Assembly (NCBI RefSeq): GCF_028288185.1
Contig: NZ_JAQBOF010000037.1
Location: 1 to 64,000 of the forward strand
Origin: Mucilaginibacter sp.
GTDB taxonomy: Bacteria; Bacteroidota; Bacteroidia; Sphingobacteriales; Sphingobacteriaceae
Length of the DNA stretch: 64,000 nt
Reading direction: 5' to 3'
Part shown: one piece after another, positions 33,613 to 42,924 of the stretch
How positions within the stretch are numbered: position 1 is the first letter of the stretch
Layout: the number at the start of each line of letters is the position of its first letter
Program-made: the position numbers and the translations under genes
Notes under the pieces: model-generated
Told to the model about the DNA's origin: nothing
Databases searched by the model: none
What the model saw: only the letters and a program-made list of their open reading frames with translations

Positions 33613-36306
33613 ATGTTAAGCCACGATGATTTTCAGCGGGTCCATGATCACAGCGCCAACGGGGTGATCGCCATGGATAAGGACGGGCGGATCGTTTACG
33701 CCAATCCTAAAGCTATCAGGGAGTTTTTTCCAGTGACGGATTACAAGGGTCAGGCGGTGGAACACTTCTTTAAGGGCCCGGTAAAGCCGGTTCTTGCTGA
33801 CGATGAGTTTATGGTACTTGATACAAGTGGTGAGGCGACCGATGTGTTGATCAGCTCCACAGTGTTCACCGATGAGGCACAAGTGAGCCTGACCTATTGG
33901 TTTATACGCAATATCAGTGTACTTAAAAAAAAGGAAGACCTGCTGGCTTATCTCAATACTGCGACAGCGGAATTATCGCGGGCAAGAGATACAAAGGGGG
34001 CGCTGGCCAGGATCTCTGGCCTGATCGTACCTAAGTTTGCGACCTGGTTCAGCATCGACCTGATCAAAGATGGCCAGTTTGAAGAACTGGTGCTGGCGCA
34101 TGAAGACCCTGATATGATCAGCTGGGCCAGGGAATACCGCGACATTTATCCGATTGACCTGGCTAGTGATAGCGGCACGGCCAGGGTAGTCAAGACCGGC
34201 GAACCCAGTTTGATCCCGGTAATTACAGAACAAATGGTACGGGCTTCGATCACAGACCCTGTTCAGTTAGCAGCTATTTTACGGATGAACCTGCAATCGG
34301 TCATTACTGTGGCGATCTATACCAAAGAAATTATTAGTGGTGTCATCAGCTTTGTGTCTTCCGAGACCGGGCATTATTATGACGCCGCCGACCTGCGTTT
34401 CGCGCAGAACCTGGCCAATCATATCGGGCTGGCGCTGGAAAACGCGCGGCTGAACGAACAACTGGAAAAAACACAGGCGCAGTTGCAATCGGCGCTGTCT
34501 TCAGGGCTGGTTGGTACATGGAAGTTTGATATTGAGAACGATATCCTATTCCCCGATGAGAACCTATCCCGAATGTTCGGCGTGGACTACCCGCCCAACG
34601 GCTGCAAGCAGGCCGACCTGAGCAGCAAAGTACATCCCGATGACCGCACATTGATCGATCAGCAGCGAAAGGACGCCATCCGCCTGGGCGACCAGTACGA
34701 GACCGAATACCGGGTGATCGTAAATGGGGCGACGCGCTGGTTTTTTGCGCGCGGGCAAACCGAACACAATGCCGGGGGTAAACCTTCGGTCTTCACCGGG
34801 GTAATCATCGATGTGACTGAGCGCAAGGCTGCCGAATTGGCCTTAAAGGAAAGCGGTGAACTGTTCCGCTTCCTGGCCGATGCCATACCTCATAAGATAT
34901 GGACCTCAGATCCGGAAGGCCATGCAACCTATTATAATCAGGGCTGGTATGATTATACGGGCGTTTCCGATTTTGAAAAGTTAAGGGAACATATCTGGGA
35001 TATTTTGCATCCGGAAGATCGCGCCATAGCGGCAGTAGCCTGGCCTGAAGCCATAAGGCGTGGGGAAGAGATGGTCGTTGAACAACGCCTCCGCCGGCGT
35101 GACGGTGAGTACCGCTGGCATCTATCGCGGTATTCAGCACACAAAGGCGCTGACGGTAAGATCCAGTTATGGGTAGGCACGAGCACGGATATACATGAGC
35201 AAAAGCAAAACGAGCAGCGAAAGGATGAGTTCCTGTCTATCGCCAGCCATGAACTGAAAACACCGCTGACCAGCATCAAGGCATTTAACCAATTGATGAA
35301 GCGGACGAAAGATGAGGAGCGCCTTACTGGTTTTATCGACAAATCCGCTGAGCATATTTACCGGTTGGAAAGACTGATCAATGACCTGTTGGATGTGACG
35401 AAGATCAACGCGGGGAAGATGAATTATGCGATGGAACCGTTCCTGTTCAGCCAGTTGCTCCGGGACAGTATTGCCAATATGCAGTATAATGCGACCCATG
35501 AACTTATTTTGGAAAGCGCTCCGGACGTCACTTTCACTGGCGACCGGCTACGGCTGGAGCAGGTGATGAATAATTTCCTGACTAATGCGGCTAAGTATTC
35601 GCCAGACGGGACGACAATCATTGTGAACGGTAAACTGGAGGATAATGGCATTATCGTTTCTGTACAGGACTTTGGGATCGGGATCGCGCCGGAAAACCTG
35701 GATAAACTGTTCGACCGGTATTACCGGGTGGATAATACAGCCATGCGGTTTGAGGGCTTAGGCCTGGGCCTGTTTATTTCTTCGGAAATATTAAAGCGCC
35801 ACCAGGGCAGTTTCTGGATCGAGAGTGAATTGGGTAAAAGTTCGACTTTCTATTTCCGGCTGCCTTTGGCCGCAAATGCAGCGCTTGCGCCAGTCATCCA
35901 AACAGAAACGAATTACCAGGACAGTAAAATTACGATCAATTATATAAAAGAATTTGGCCGTATGGAGGTGGACTGGACGGGATTCCAGGATATGGAATCG
36001 GTTAAACATGGTTGCCTGTTGATGCTGGATTATTTGACCAACACGCGCTGCGACCGAATCGTAAATGATAATACCAACGTTCAGGGCAATTGGTCGGACG
36101 CGGTGGAATGGGTGGGCAATGAATGGTTCCCCATGATGGAAAAAGCCGGGTTAAAGTATTTCGCGCATCTTTTTTCACCCAGCACCTTCAGCCAGCTTTC
36201 AGCAAAAAAAAGCATTGACATCATGGCGGGTATTATCACGACGCAATATTTCACAGATATCGAACTGGCCAGGGAATGGATCGACAGCCGGCCGCCAAAA
36301 CATTAA
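33613..36306 (+). CDS. Orphan sensor histidine kinase (PAS-GAF-PAS-PAS) with extra C-terminal domain
   Basis: Protein of 897 residues without membrane helices, so it is probably cytoplasmic. Order: N-terminal PAS (VHDHSANGVIAMDKDG), a GAF domain around residues 120-285, two more PAS/PAC units (~295-410 and ~420-535), then HisKA with the phospho-acceptor His546 (SIASHELKTPLTS). The ATPase domain has N box MNNFLTNAAKYSP, G1 DFGIGI and G2 GLGLGLF. After it, residues ~770-897 add a domain (MEVDWTGFQ... SAKKSIDIMAGIITTQYF) that looks like a STAS-like fold. No response regulator gene is adjacent. A decayed copy of the extra domain occurs at 44628. Confidence 0.87.
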   Translation: MLSHDDFQRVHDHSANGVIAMDKDGRIVYANPKAIREFFPVTDYKGQAVEHFFKGPVKPVLADDEFMVLDTSGEATDVLISSTVFTDEAQVSLTYWFIRNISVLKKKEDLLAYLNTATAELSRARDTKGALARISGLIVPKFATWFSIDLIKDGQFEELVLAHEDPDMISWAREYRDIYPIDLASDSGTARVVKTGEPSLIPVITEQMVRASITDPVQLAAILRMNLQSVITVAIYTKEIISGVISFVSSETGHYYDAADLRFAQNLANHIGLALENARLNEQLEKTQAQLQSALSSGLVGTWKFDIENDILFPDENLSRMFGVDYPPNGCKQADLSSKVHPDDRTLIDQQRKDAIRLGDQYETEYRVIVNGATRWFFARGQTEHNAGGKPSVFTGVIIDVTERKAAELALKESGELFRFLADAIPHKIWTSDPEGHATYYNQGWYDYTGVSDFEKLREHIWDILHPEDRAIAAVAWPEAIRRGEEMVVEQRLRRRDGEYRWHLSRYSAHKGADGKIQLWVGTSTDIHEQKQNEQRKDEFLSIASHELKTPLTSIKAFNQLMKRTKDEERLTGFIDKSAEHIYRLERLINDLLDVTKINAGKMNYAMEPFLFSQLLRDSIANMQYNATHELILESAPDVTFTGDRLRLEQVMNNFLTNAAKYSPDGTTIIVNGKLEDNGIIVSVQDFGIGIAPENLDKLFDRYYRVDNTAMRFEGLGLGLFISSEILKRHQGSFWIESELGKSSTFYFRLPLAANAALAPVIQTETNYQDSKITINYIKEFGRMEVDWTGFQDMESVKHGCLLMLDYLTNTRCDRIVNDNTNVQGNWSDAVEWVGNEWFPMMEKAGLKYFAHLFSPSTFSQLSAKKSIDIMAGIITTQYFTDIELAREWIDSRPPKH

Positions 36307-36664
36307 TGATCGGCTGCATCCGGGAGGCGGACCGGACCTGGCCGCTGACGATGGAATTCGGCATAGTTCATGGTATAACGAATTCCTGCTCGAATTTGCG
36401 GAAAGCCATAACGTTTCGGTGATCCAGGATATCCCGGCTTCCGCTACACACTGGACAATGTGAGGAGCGACCTGGTCTACCTGCGTTTTCATGGTCCCGG
36501 CGGTAAATACCGCGGTACTTATTCAGAAGATGTGTTACAGGAATACAGTTACTATCCGGAAATGGCAGAAAGAAGGTAAAACCGCCTTTGTTTATTTTAA
36601 CAACACAATGGGCAATGCGGTACAGAACCTGGCGACCTTAAATACCTTCGTCCAGCAGGCGTGA
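36307..36664 (+). pseudogene. DUF72 (YecE-like) remnant with frameshifts
   Basis: Three frames together read the C-terminal half of a DUF72 protein: RHSSWYNEFLLEFAESHNVS, then RSDLVYLRFHGPGGKYRGTY, then EGKTAFVYFNNTMGNA followed by LNTFVQQA and a stop at 36662-36664. At least two indels and missing N-terminal half show decay. For example, gaattcggcat lacks one base needed to continue the EFRH reading. The 3' end overlaps the stop of the convergent membrane-protein gene. Confidence 0.75.
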
Positions 36665-37087
36665 GGTCAAGGTCGCGCAAACCGCGAAAACAATATGAGC
36701 CGGCACCAGCTGGATATAGTAATTGGTAAAATCTATCCAGGGCGGCGCAGGATGTGCTTTCAGCGTTGCTTTCCAGACCAGTACAGCCAGTGTGCCGCTC
36801 AAAGCCCCGAGGATGAAACCATTGGCAACGGTCTTTTTGATCTTCCCCGTTTTCCATAATTCCCGGTACACCAATACAAATAGCCATCCTACCGCGTAAT
36901 GGGCACCCCACCCGGCCAGTTGCGTCGCCCGTTTAGAATTTCCAGGCATCATCCGGTGGATCATCGTGCCCAGATGCTCCGGTTCGCTGAAATTCTTATC
37001 CGCTGCCATTGAAACCAGGTAACTGAACAGGGTCATCATCGTTGTCCCGGCGGTTGCCGAAAGTAAGGTATTCGCTGCTTTATTCAT
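36638..37087 (-). CDS. Small multi-pass membrane protein, uncharacterised
   Basis: Start ATG 37087 was chosen over the longer frame. It overlaps the end of the upstream FAD-Rieske gene by 8 bp (ATGAATAA), a coupled arrangement. Protein of 149 residues with four hydrophobic segments: TLLSATAGTTMMTLFSYLV, then AGWGAHYAVGWLFVLVY, NGFILGALSGTLAVLVW and IQLVPAHIVFAVCATL. The family is not recognised. It could be a membrane partner for the upstream oxidoreductase; this is inference. Confidence 0.65.
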   Translation of the reverse strand: MNKAANTLLSATAGTTMMTLFSYLVSMAADKNFSEPEHLGTMIHRMMPGNSKRATQLAGWGAHYAVGWLFVLVYRELWKTGKIKKTVANGFILGALSGTLAVLVWKATLKAHPAPPWIDFTNYYIQLVPAHIVFAVCATLTSRLLDEGI

Positions 37088-38618
37088 GAGATTTCGCTTT
37101 AATTTGTTCCAGTCCACGGGTTGCAGGCCCGGCCAGGACTTTACCGTCAATATCAAACCGTGCGCCGTGGCAGGGACAGTCCCAGCTTTTTTCTTCGCCG
37201 TTCCAGTTGACGATACAACCTGCGTGCGTGCACACCGGGTTCAGGCTATGTAATTGGCCGCTCTCATCTTTATAAGCAGCGACTTTTTCACCATCCACTT
37301 CGACTACCTTACCCGTACCGGGGCTGAGCCTTTTCACCGAATCGGTTTCATGCACCTTAAACCGGTCGGCTACAAAATGGTAAGCCACATCTGCGTTCTC
37401 CTTTACAAACTCGGCAAACCCATCGATGGGTTTGATACGGGACGGGCTGAACACTTTTTCGTATTTTGTCTTTTTATCCAAAATAAGATCAGATAAAATT
37501 TTAGCGGAAATGCTGCCCAGCATCATGCCATTGCCGTTAAAACCTGTGGCGCAATAGATCCCGTCAATATGCCCTATATAGGGCAACCCGTCCACCGGGA
37601 TATAATATTGGGAAGACCACCTGTAATCAACCGAAGCTACTTTATAATATTTGCGCACGTATCTTTCCAGGCTGGCAAAAGCTTTTTCCGGGTCGTCATG
37701 GCCCGTTTTATGATCATTACCGCCGACCAGCAGATATTTTTGACCGTCTATAATATGTGTCCTGAAATAGTGGTAAGGCTCCTGCAAATCATAGATCAGC
37801 GCGTGGGGATAATTCTCATCTTTTAACTTCACGCCCAATACATAACTCCGGTAGGGCGCACAGCGGAAACTAAAAATGGTAATACCTGGCGGTACGTGGG
37901 TAGCGTAAATGACTTTTAAGGCTTTGAAAGTTTGGTCGCCCGATTTAGCCAAATGTATTTTATTTTCAATTTTGACCGAATCGATACGTGTATGTTCCAG
38001 CACCTGCCCGCCGGCCTTGCCGTAGCCTTTTTGCAGGCCTTGCAGATATCTCAGCGGATGGAACTGTGCCTGGTTCTCCATCACGACACCCATCTGATGC
38101 GGTACCGGTATAGGCACCTCATCCGTATAAGTACAATCCAAACCCACCTCGCGCATTCCTTTGCAAAGATCTTCGAGTTGTTTCACCTGGCCCTCAGTTT
38201 CAGCGTAGACATAACTTTTTTTGATGGCGAAGTCGCAGGCTATTTTATACGTTTTGATATTTTCTTTGATAATGGCAAAGCCCTCATTGACCGCATCAGC
38301 AAATAATTGCGCGCCCTCCTTGCCAAACGCGCTTTGCGCTTCGGTGTAGGTTGTATCAGCGAAGGTATTGATATGGGCACTTGTGCCGGCGGTGGTGCCA
38401 AAGCCAATGGTTTCTGCTTCGATCAGTAAACATTTTTTTCCGGCATTTTGTAGCATCAGCGCGGAGGTCATGCCGGTAATCCCACCGCCTATGATCAGTA
38501 CATCATAGACGGTTCGCGGATCAGCGGTTGAGTTGGTTTTTATTGGTGTTAATCCGCTCTGCCACGGGCTTTCATGTACTCCGTCACGCGCGATAATTTG
38601 ATCTTTTCCGGTTGCCAT
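37080..38618 (-). CDS. FAD-dependent oxidoreductase with C-terminal Rieske [2Fe-2S] domain
   Basis: Protein of 512 residues. The N-terminal DAO-type FAD domain starts at DVLIIGGGITGMTSALML, with GFGTTAGTSAHINTF following and CATGFNGNGMMLGSISAKIL near the end of the fold. The last ~95 residues form a Rieske domain with Cys-Thr-His-Ala-Gly-Cys and Cys-Pro-Cys-His-Gly cluster motifs. All four ligands (two Cys, two His) are present. Substrate is unknown; relatives are often annotated as glycine oxidase-like or DadA-like. It stands divergent to the Zn-ADH gene, 108 bp apart. Confidence 0.9.
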   Translation of the reverse strand: MATGKDQIIARDGVHESPWQSGLTPIKTNSTADPRTVYDVLIIGGGITGMTSALMLQNAGKKCLLIEAETIGFGTTAGTSAHINTFADTTYTEAQSAFGKEGAQLFADAVNEGFAIIKENIKTYKIACDFAIKKSYVYAETEGQVKQLEDLCKGMREVGLDCTYTDEVPIPVPHQMGVVMENQAQFHPLRYLQGLQKGYGKAGGQVLEHTRIDSVKIENKIHLAKSGDQTFKALKVIYATHVPPGITIFSFRCAPYRSYVLGVKLKDENYPHALIYDLQEPYHYFRTHIIDGQKYLLVGGNDHKTGHDDPEKAFASLERYVRKYYKVASVDYRWSSQYYIPVDGLPYIGHIDGIYCATGFNGNGMMLGSISAKILSDLILDKKTKYEKVFSPSRIKPIDGFAEFVKENADVAYHFVADRFKVHETDSVKRLSPGTGKVVEVDGEKVAAYKDESGQLHSLNPVCTHAGCIVNWNGEEKSWDCPCHGARFDIDGKVLAGPATRGLEQIKAKSHE

Positions 38619-38726
38619 ATACCTACTACAAACCGATAACCGTACTGTTTTTGAATATTTTATAATTAATTAAACAATATAATTTCTCTCCAGTTAATTA
38701 AAGACATTAAAAACTAAATTCTACTT

Positions 38727-39935
38727 ATGAAAGCAGCAGTATTCCATAAACCCGGCGATATCCGCTATGATACCGTCGAAGACCCGCGTATCGAGCAGGA
38801 CACGGATGTCATCTTAAAAGTTACCTCCACCGCTATTTGCGGTTCCGATCTGCACATCCTCAGTGGCGGCGTACCGCAACCCAAACCGATGGTGATGGGC
38901 CATGAGTTTATGGGCATTGTCGAAGAAGTGGGCAAGGAGGTGACCAAATTAAAAAAAGGCGACCGCGTGGTGGTGCCTTTCCCGATTGCCTGCGGGCATT
39001 GTTTCTTTTGTACACACGGCGCTTCACCAAGCTGTGAGAATTCCAATTATAAACATTATGGCCCGGACGGCGATATGACTGACCAAAAGGGTGCTGCGCT
39101 TTTTGGTTATACAGATCTGTACGGCGGTTATTCCGGCGGGCAGGCGGAATATGTTCGGGTGCCCTATGCGGATATCAGCCCGCGGGTGGTGCCGGATAAC
39201 ATGACGGACGAGCAGGTGCTATTTTTGACCGACATATTTCCAACCGGCTGGTCGGCTATTGATTGGGCGCAACTGAAGGGTGGCGAGGTAGTTGCCATTT
39301 TTGGTTCCGGCCCTGTTGGCCTCATGGCGCAGAAAGCCGCCTGGATCAATGGTGCGAGCCGCGTGATCGCGATAGACCCGCTGAACTATCGCCTGGAAAA
39401 AGCGAAAGCAGTCAACAAAGTGGAAACACTGAACCCGCATGAAGTAGATGTGGTGGAAGCTATCCGTGCGATGACAGGTGGCCGTGGTGCCGACGTTTGC
39501 GTAGATGCGGTAGGCTTTGAGCCGGAACGGGATATTCTCGATAAAGCGAAAGCGCTATTCAATTTCGAAGTAGGCAGTATGAAAGTACTGGATATGGCCT
39601 TTAAGGCCGTGCGCCGGATGGGTACGGTGTCCATTATGGGTGTCTACGGCTCGACTTATGATAATTTCCCGCTGCACCGGGTATTTGATAAAGGCATTAC
39701 GCTCAAAATGGGCCAGGCGCCGGTATTGAATTATATCGACCACCTGATCGAGCTGGTGAAAACAGAAAAAGTGGTGCTGGATGATATCATCAGCCATACC
39801 CTGCCCCTTAGCGAAGTGACCCATGGTTACGAGATCTTCGACAAGAAAAAAGATGATTGCGTGAAGGTGGTACTGAAACCCTGGGAGCAGCAAAAACCAA
39901 CCGAAAACAAAGAGCCAATAAAGATTGAAAACTAA
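38727..39935 (+). CDS. Zinc-dependent alcohol dehydrogenase (formaldehyde dehydrogenase-like)
   Basis: Medium-chain dehydrogenase of 402 residues. The catalytic zinc site has ICGSDLH and GHEFMG. The structural zinc loop has four Cys in CGHCFFCTHGASPSC. The NAD-binding motif is IFGSGPVGLMAQKA, with Asp at the end of the next strand (IAIDPLNYRL). Length and the long loop fit the glutathione-independent formaldehyde dehydrogenase group. It is followed by an SDR gene and a DUF4142 gene, a set often found in bacterial stress regulons. The C-terminal tail (QQKPTENKEP) is a short extension. Confidence 0.9.
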   Translation: MKAAVFHKPGDIRYDTVEDPRIEQDTDVILKVTSTAICGSDLHILSGGVPQPKPMVMGHEFMGIVEEVGKEVTKLKKGDRVVVPFPIACGHCFFCTHGASPSCENSNYKHYGPDGDMTDQKGAALFGYTDLYGGYSGGQAEYVRVPYADISPRVVPDNMTDEQVLFLTDIFPTGWSAIDWAQLKGGEVVAIFGSGPVGLMAQKAAWINGASRVIAIDPLNYRLEKAKAVNKVETLNPHEVDVVEAIRAMTGGRGADVCVDAVGFEPERDILDKAKALFNFEVGSMKVLDMAFKAVRRMGTVSIMGVYGSTYDNFPLHRVFDKGITLKMGQAPVLNYIDHLIELVKTEKVVLDDIISHTLPLSEVTHGYEIFDKKKDDCVKVVLKPWEQQKPTENKEPIKIEN

Positions 39936-39992
39936 TCATTAAAACATATTCCTATGTCCAATCAACAAAAAACAGCCTAAATAATATAAGCA

Positions 39993-41000
39993 ATGAACGA
40001 AGAACATAAAATGACCCGGCGGCAGGTAGTCGCCGGCTTAGGAACCACGTTGGCGGCCGTTGCGGTATCGCCAGTATTAGGAGGAACTACCATGGAAAAA
40101 CCGTTAGACGCGGGCGCTGCAAAGATCAGCGACCCGACTAAAATTCACCCGAAACCGCCTTTTAAAAGCCAGCCCCAGCCCTGGCCAGGTTTGCAAAGTA
40201 AAATGGACCCGGTGCCTGATTGCGGGGAAACCAGTTATAAAGGCTCAGGCCGTTTAACGGGAAGAAAAGCATTGATCACCGGCGGCGATTCCGGCATGGG
40301 ACGTGCAGCCGCTATCGCCTATGCCCGCGAGGGGGCCGATGTCGCGATCAATTATTACCCGAGCGAAGAACAGGACGCCCAGGAGGTAATCGCCCTGATC
40401 AGGAAAGAAGGCCGCAAAGGCATTGCCATACCGGGCGACCTGCGCAGTGAAGCTTTTTGTAAGGAACTGGTGCAGAAAGCGATCAGCGGTTTGGGCGGAC
40501 TGGATATTATTGTTAATAATGCAGGCAGGCAGCAATCTATCAATTCCATCATGGATGTTACCACCGAGGAGTTTGACGCTACGATGAAAACCAATATTTA
40601 TGCGCCGTTCTTTATTATCCGTGAAGCCTTGCCGCACCTGCCGCCGGGTTCGGCCATCATCGGTACCACTTCCGAGCAGGCATATGATCCTTCACCGGAT
40701 CTGTACGCCTATGCACAAACCAAGGCCGCTACTATGAATTATGTAAAATCGCTGGCTAAACAATTAGGCCCGAAAGGCATCCGGGTGAACGGCGTAGCAC
40801 CGGGGCCGATCTGGACGGCTTTGCAGATCAGCGGCGGCGCGCAGCCGGAAAAACAGCAAATGTTTGGCAGCTGGACCATGCTGGGCAGGCCGGGCCAACC
40901 CGCGGAGCTGGCTTCTATTTATGTACAGTTAGCAGCTGCCGATGCCAGTTTCGCCAGCGGACAGGTTTATGGTTCATCAGGTGGTGTAGGACAACCTTAA
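39993..41000 (+). CDS. SDR-family oxidoreductase with Tat-like signal
   Basis: Protein of 335 residues. The N-terminus, KMTRRQVVAGLGTTLAAVAVSPV, has a twin-Arg motif and a hydrophobic stretch, so export by Tat is possible. The SDR body has TGGDSGMGRAAAIAYAREGA (cofactor site), NNAGRQQ, and the catalytic Y-x3-K in LYAYAQTKAA, followed by VNGVAPGPIW. The leader segment HPKPPFKSQPQPWPG is typical of stress-induced YghA/YdaD-type SDRs. Substrate is unknown. Confidence 0.87.
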   Translation: MNEEHKMTRRQVVAGLGTTLAAVAVSPVLGGTTMEKPLDAGAAKISDPTKIHPKPPFKSQPQPWPGLQSKMDPVPDCGETSYKGSGRLTGRKALITGGDSGMGRAAAIAYAREGADVAINYYPSEEQDAQEVIALIRKEGRKGIAIPGDLRSEAFCKELVQKAISGLGGLDIIVNNAGRQQSINSIMDVTTEEFDATMKTNIYAPFFIIREALPHLPPGSAIIGTTSEQAYDPSPDLYAYAQTKAATMNYVKSLAKQLGPKGIRVNGVAPGPIWTALQISGGAQPEKQQMFGSWTMLGRPGQPAELASIYVQLAAADASFASGQVYGSSGGVGQP

Positions 41001-41010
41001 TCTGACAGTG

Positions 41011-41511
41011 ATGAAAAAAATAACATTCCTATTTCTGTTATGCTTTGGCAGACTTGCTGTCAAAGCACAGATTCCCCAGCCCGACCCGGATACGACGGCC
41101 AAACATTTTTTGATTGTGGCGAGTATCAAAAACTTACAGGAAGTTAGCGCGGGTGAACAAGCGCTGCAAAAAGCGAAACAACCGGAGGTCCGTGCCTTCG
41201 CGCAAATGATGATCCAGGATCACGGGCAGTCGGAACAACAACTGCTTGCATTAGCAAAAAGGCGGGGGATTAGTTTACCGCCCGCCGCGACCGGCGGGAT
41301 TAAGCCCGACCGGCTATTGGCCGGCGCGGCTAACTTCGATTCCGCCTATGTCCATGCCATGTCCGCAGGCCACGGCAATACGGTACAAATGTTCGGGAAC
41401 TATGCCACCACAGGCAAGGACCCTGCCGTACGTGTCTGGGCGCAACAGGTGCTCCCCATCTTAAAAATGCATTTGGAACATATTAAAACCATTGAAAAAC
41501 AATTAAAATAA
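41011..41511 (+). CDS. DUF4142 protein (secreted, ferritin-like helical fold)
   Basis: ATG 41011 is preferred over the in-frame GTG at 41008. Protein of 166 residues with a signal peptide (KKITFLFLLCFGRLAVKAQ). The four-helix body includes LQEVSAGEQALQKAKQPEVR, AFAQMMIQDHGQSEQQLLAL and a C-terminal LPILKMHLEHIKTIEKQL, the DUF4142 pattern. It has several His and Glu residues in helices but no proven metal site. It has a paralogue at 62641. It probably shares an operon with the SDR gene 10 bp upstream. Confidence 0.85.
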   Translation: MKKITFLFLLCFGRLAVKAQIPQPDPDTTAKHFLIVASIKNLQEVSAGEQALQKAKQPEVRAFAQMMIQDHGQSEQQLLALAKRRGISLPPAATGGIKPDRLLAGAANFDSAYVHAMSAGHGNTVQMFGNYATTGKDPAVRVWAQQVLPILKMHLEHIKTIEKQLK

Positions 41512-41530
41512 AAATACCATTTAAGTCGAA

Positions 41531-41570
41531 AGGGTAAAAGCAGGCCTTATTGGTCTGCCTTTACCTTTTT
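41531..41570. terminator. Bidirectional terminator between DUF4142 and VOC genes
   Basis: Stem ggtaaaagcaggcc with ggtctgcctttacc, loop ttatt, one A-C mismatch and a G-T pair. It is followed by tttttc on the plus strand, and an A-rich run precedes it for the minus strand. Confidence 0.85.
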
Positions 41571-41576
41571 CACTGA

Positions 41577-41945
41577 TCAACTCATCGAATGGAAAGCAAC
41601 CCGGTTGCCCTCGGTGTCGATAAAACGCCCCATAAAACCGTTCGGCCCAAGAGATGTCTTCGGCATAATGATCTTGCCGCCGGCAGCTTCCACTTTGCCC
41701 AAGGGAGTGTCCAGGTCCTCGCCGCCGTTCAGGTAGATTAATGCGCCTTGCTGTGACGGTTCAAAACCTTCCTCTTCCGAAATACCGCCGCCGATCTCGC
41801 CGTTCTGCATGTCCGCCGGGAACATCGCGTATTTCATATCGGGAAAAGGCGTGATCATTTCGATGCCCAGTACCGCTTCATAAAAGGTTTTCGCCCGCGC
41901 TAAATTTTTGGCTGGAATTTCAAACCAGTTGATTGCATGTGCCAT
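41577..41945 (-). CDS. VOC-family (glyoxalase-like) protein
   Basis: Protein of 122 residues. The beta-alpha-beta3 fold starts INWFEIPAKNLARAKTFYEAVLGIEM and ends GPNGFMGRFIDTEGNRVAFHS. Both half-folds are seen. Single-domain VOC proteins of this kind act as dimers in bleomycin-resistance or glyoxalase-like roles; metal ligands are not certain. It is the distal gene after the SRPBCC and ArsR genes, with a 68-bp gap, and may be expressed with them. Confidence 0.85.
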   Translation of the reverse strand: MAHAINWFEIPAKNLARAKTFYEAVLGIEMITPFPDMKYAMFPADMQNGEIGGGISEEEGFEPSQQGALIYLNGGEDLDTPLGKVEAAGGKIIMPKTSLGPNGFMGRFIDTEGNRVAFHSMS

Positions 41946-42013
41946 AATTTGATGATTGAAAATTAGTAGGTAATAAATTTAACTGTTTTAATGAGGACTG
42001 TCAATGTCCATTT

Positions 42014-42472
42014 TTATTGGTCAAATTGTTTTTTGTAGAGTTCCATCATGGTGCCCCAGCCCTGATCCATACTTTCCACCGTTTTGCCATTACCCAATTT
42101 TTGCAGGTCCTTGTGCTCAAATTTCACGCGGGTGGTATTTGGTCCTTCCGGAATAAACTCTACCACAACTTCAGTAATCAGGTCAGGGTCGCACTTAAAG
42201 TCCCCATTGATCTGCCAGGCCAGTACGAACAGGTCATAAGGCTGATAGGTGAGCACATAACCGACATTGGCTTCACTCCCATCGGTATGTTTGGTATACC
42301 AGCGTCCGTTCACATAAGGTTCTACCACAACTTCGGTCATATCCGAAGTGCCGATATGGTGGCTCCGTGGCCACCAGAGGTCCATTTTGTTAGTGAATAC
42401 TTCAAAGGCGGTCTGCTGCGTAGCCTGTACCGTAAGTTCTTTTTTGATTGAAGTTAAATTGATGGTTTGCAT
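42014..42472 (-). CDS. SRPBCC / AHSA1-domain protein
   Basis: Protein of 152 residues with the AHSA1-like pattern IKKELTVQATQQTAFEVFTNKMDLWWPRSH at the start, EPYVNGRWYTKHTDGSEANVGYVL in the middle, and a C-terminal helix WGTMMELYKKQFD. These form a hydrophobic pocket that binds small lipophilic ligands or client proteins. It begins 14 bp after the ArsR gene stop, so the two form one transcription unit; ArsR-AHSA1 pairs are common in Bacteroidota. Confidence 0.88.
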   Translation of the reverse strand: MQTINLTSIKKELTVQATQQTAFEVFTNKMDLWWPRSHHIGTSDMTEVVVEPYVNGRWYTKHTDGSEANVGYVLTYQPYDLFVLAWQINGDFKCDPDLITEVVVEFIPEGPNTTRVKFEHKDLQKLGNGKTVESMDQGWGTMMELYKKQFDQ

Positions 42473-42486
42473 ATAATTTTATAAGG

Positions 42487-42807
42487 TTATTGTTTTTTGT
42501 CATTTTCGGCCGCTTCAGACAGCGCTTTAAAATTGGCCAGCGCATCATCCCAGAATTTATCCAGGTAGTCCCGCATCGCTAAAATCCCCTCCCTATTTAG
42601 TTCATAAATATTTTTATTGCCTTCTGTTTTCAGCGAGATCAGTTTGGCTTCTTTCAGTACTTTTAAATGCTGCGATACGGCGGGACGGCTGATGGGCAGT
42701 CCATCCGCGATAGCCACCACCGCCAAAGGCCGGTCATGTAATTTTTCGAAGATCGCCCGGCGGGTCGGGTCGCCCAAGGCGTTAAAGGCATGTTCGCTTG
42801 TACTCAT
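42487..42807 (-). CDS. ArsR-family transcriptional regulator
   Basis: Winged-helix repressor of 106 residues. The HTH covers LAVVAIADGLPISRPAVSQHLKVLKEAKL, preceded by FNALGDPTRRAIFEKL. It lacks the Cys metal motif of classic ArsR/SmtB, so it is of the metal-independent type that controls downstream AHSA1 genes. Paired palindromes with gtaag/cttac arms lie 16-50 bp upstream of its start and are probably its own operator. Confidence 0.92.
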   Translation of the reverse strand: MSTSEHAFNALGDPTRRAIFEKLHDRPLAVVAIADGLPISRPAVSQHLKVLKEAKLISLKTEGNKNIYELNREGILAMRDYLDKFWDDALANFKALSEAAENDKKQ

Positions 42808-42822
42808 AATCGTAAACTTAAT

Positions 42823-42856
42823 GGTAAGTATTAACTTACCGTAAGTGCAAGCTTAC
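42823..42856. promoter_or_regulatory. Tandem ArsR-type operator palindromes
   Basis: ggtaagt (42823-42829) with acttacc (42834-42840), then gtaag (42841-42845) with cttac (42852-42856). They lie between the divergent ArsR and RRM genes and could control both. The link to ArsR is inferred from position. Confidence 0.55.
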
Positions 42857-42924
42857 TAACTATTTCATAAACGTCAAGTTTTTTTTGAAAATATTTTTGG
42901 ATATGCCTTTAAATGAATGATCCT

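Noticed and set aside
36215..36463. 82-codon frame as an intact gene
   Set aside because: It is part kinase 3' end in another frame and part DUF72 remnant; treated as a pseudogene segment.
42017..42451. 144-codon plus-strand frame across the SRPBCC gene
   Set aside because: Antisense to a clear AHSA1-domain gene, no domain or start context.
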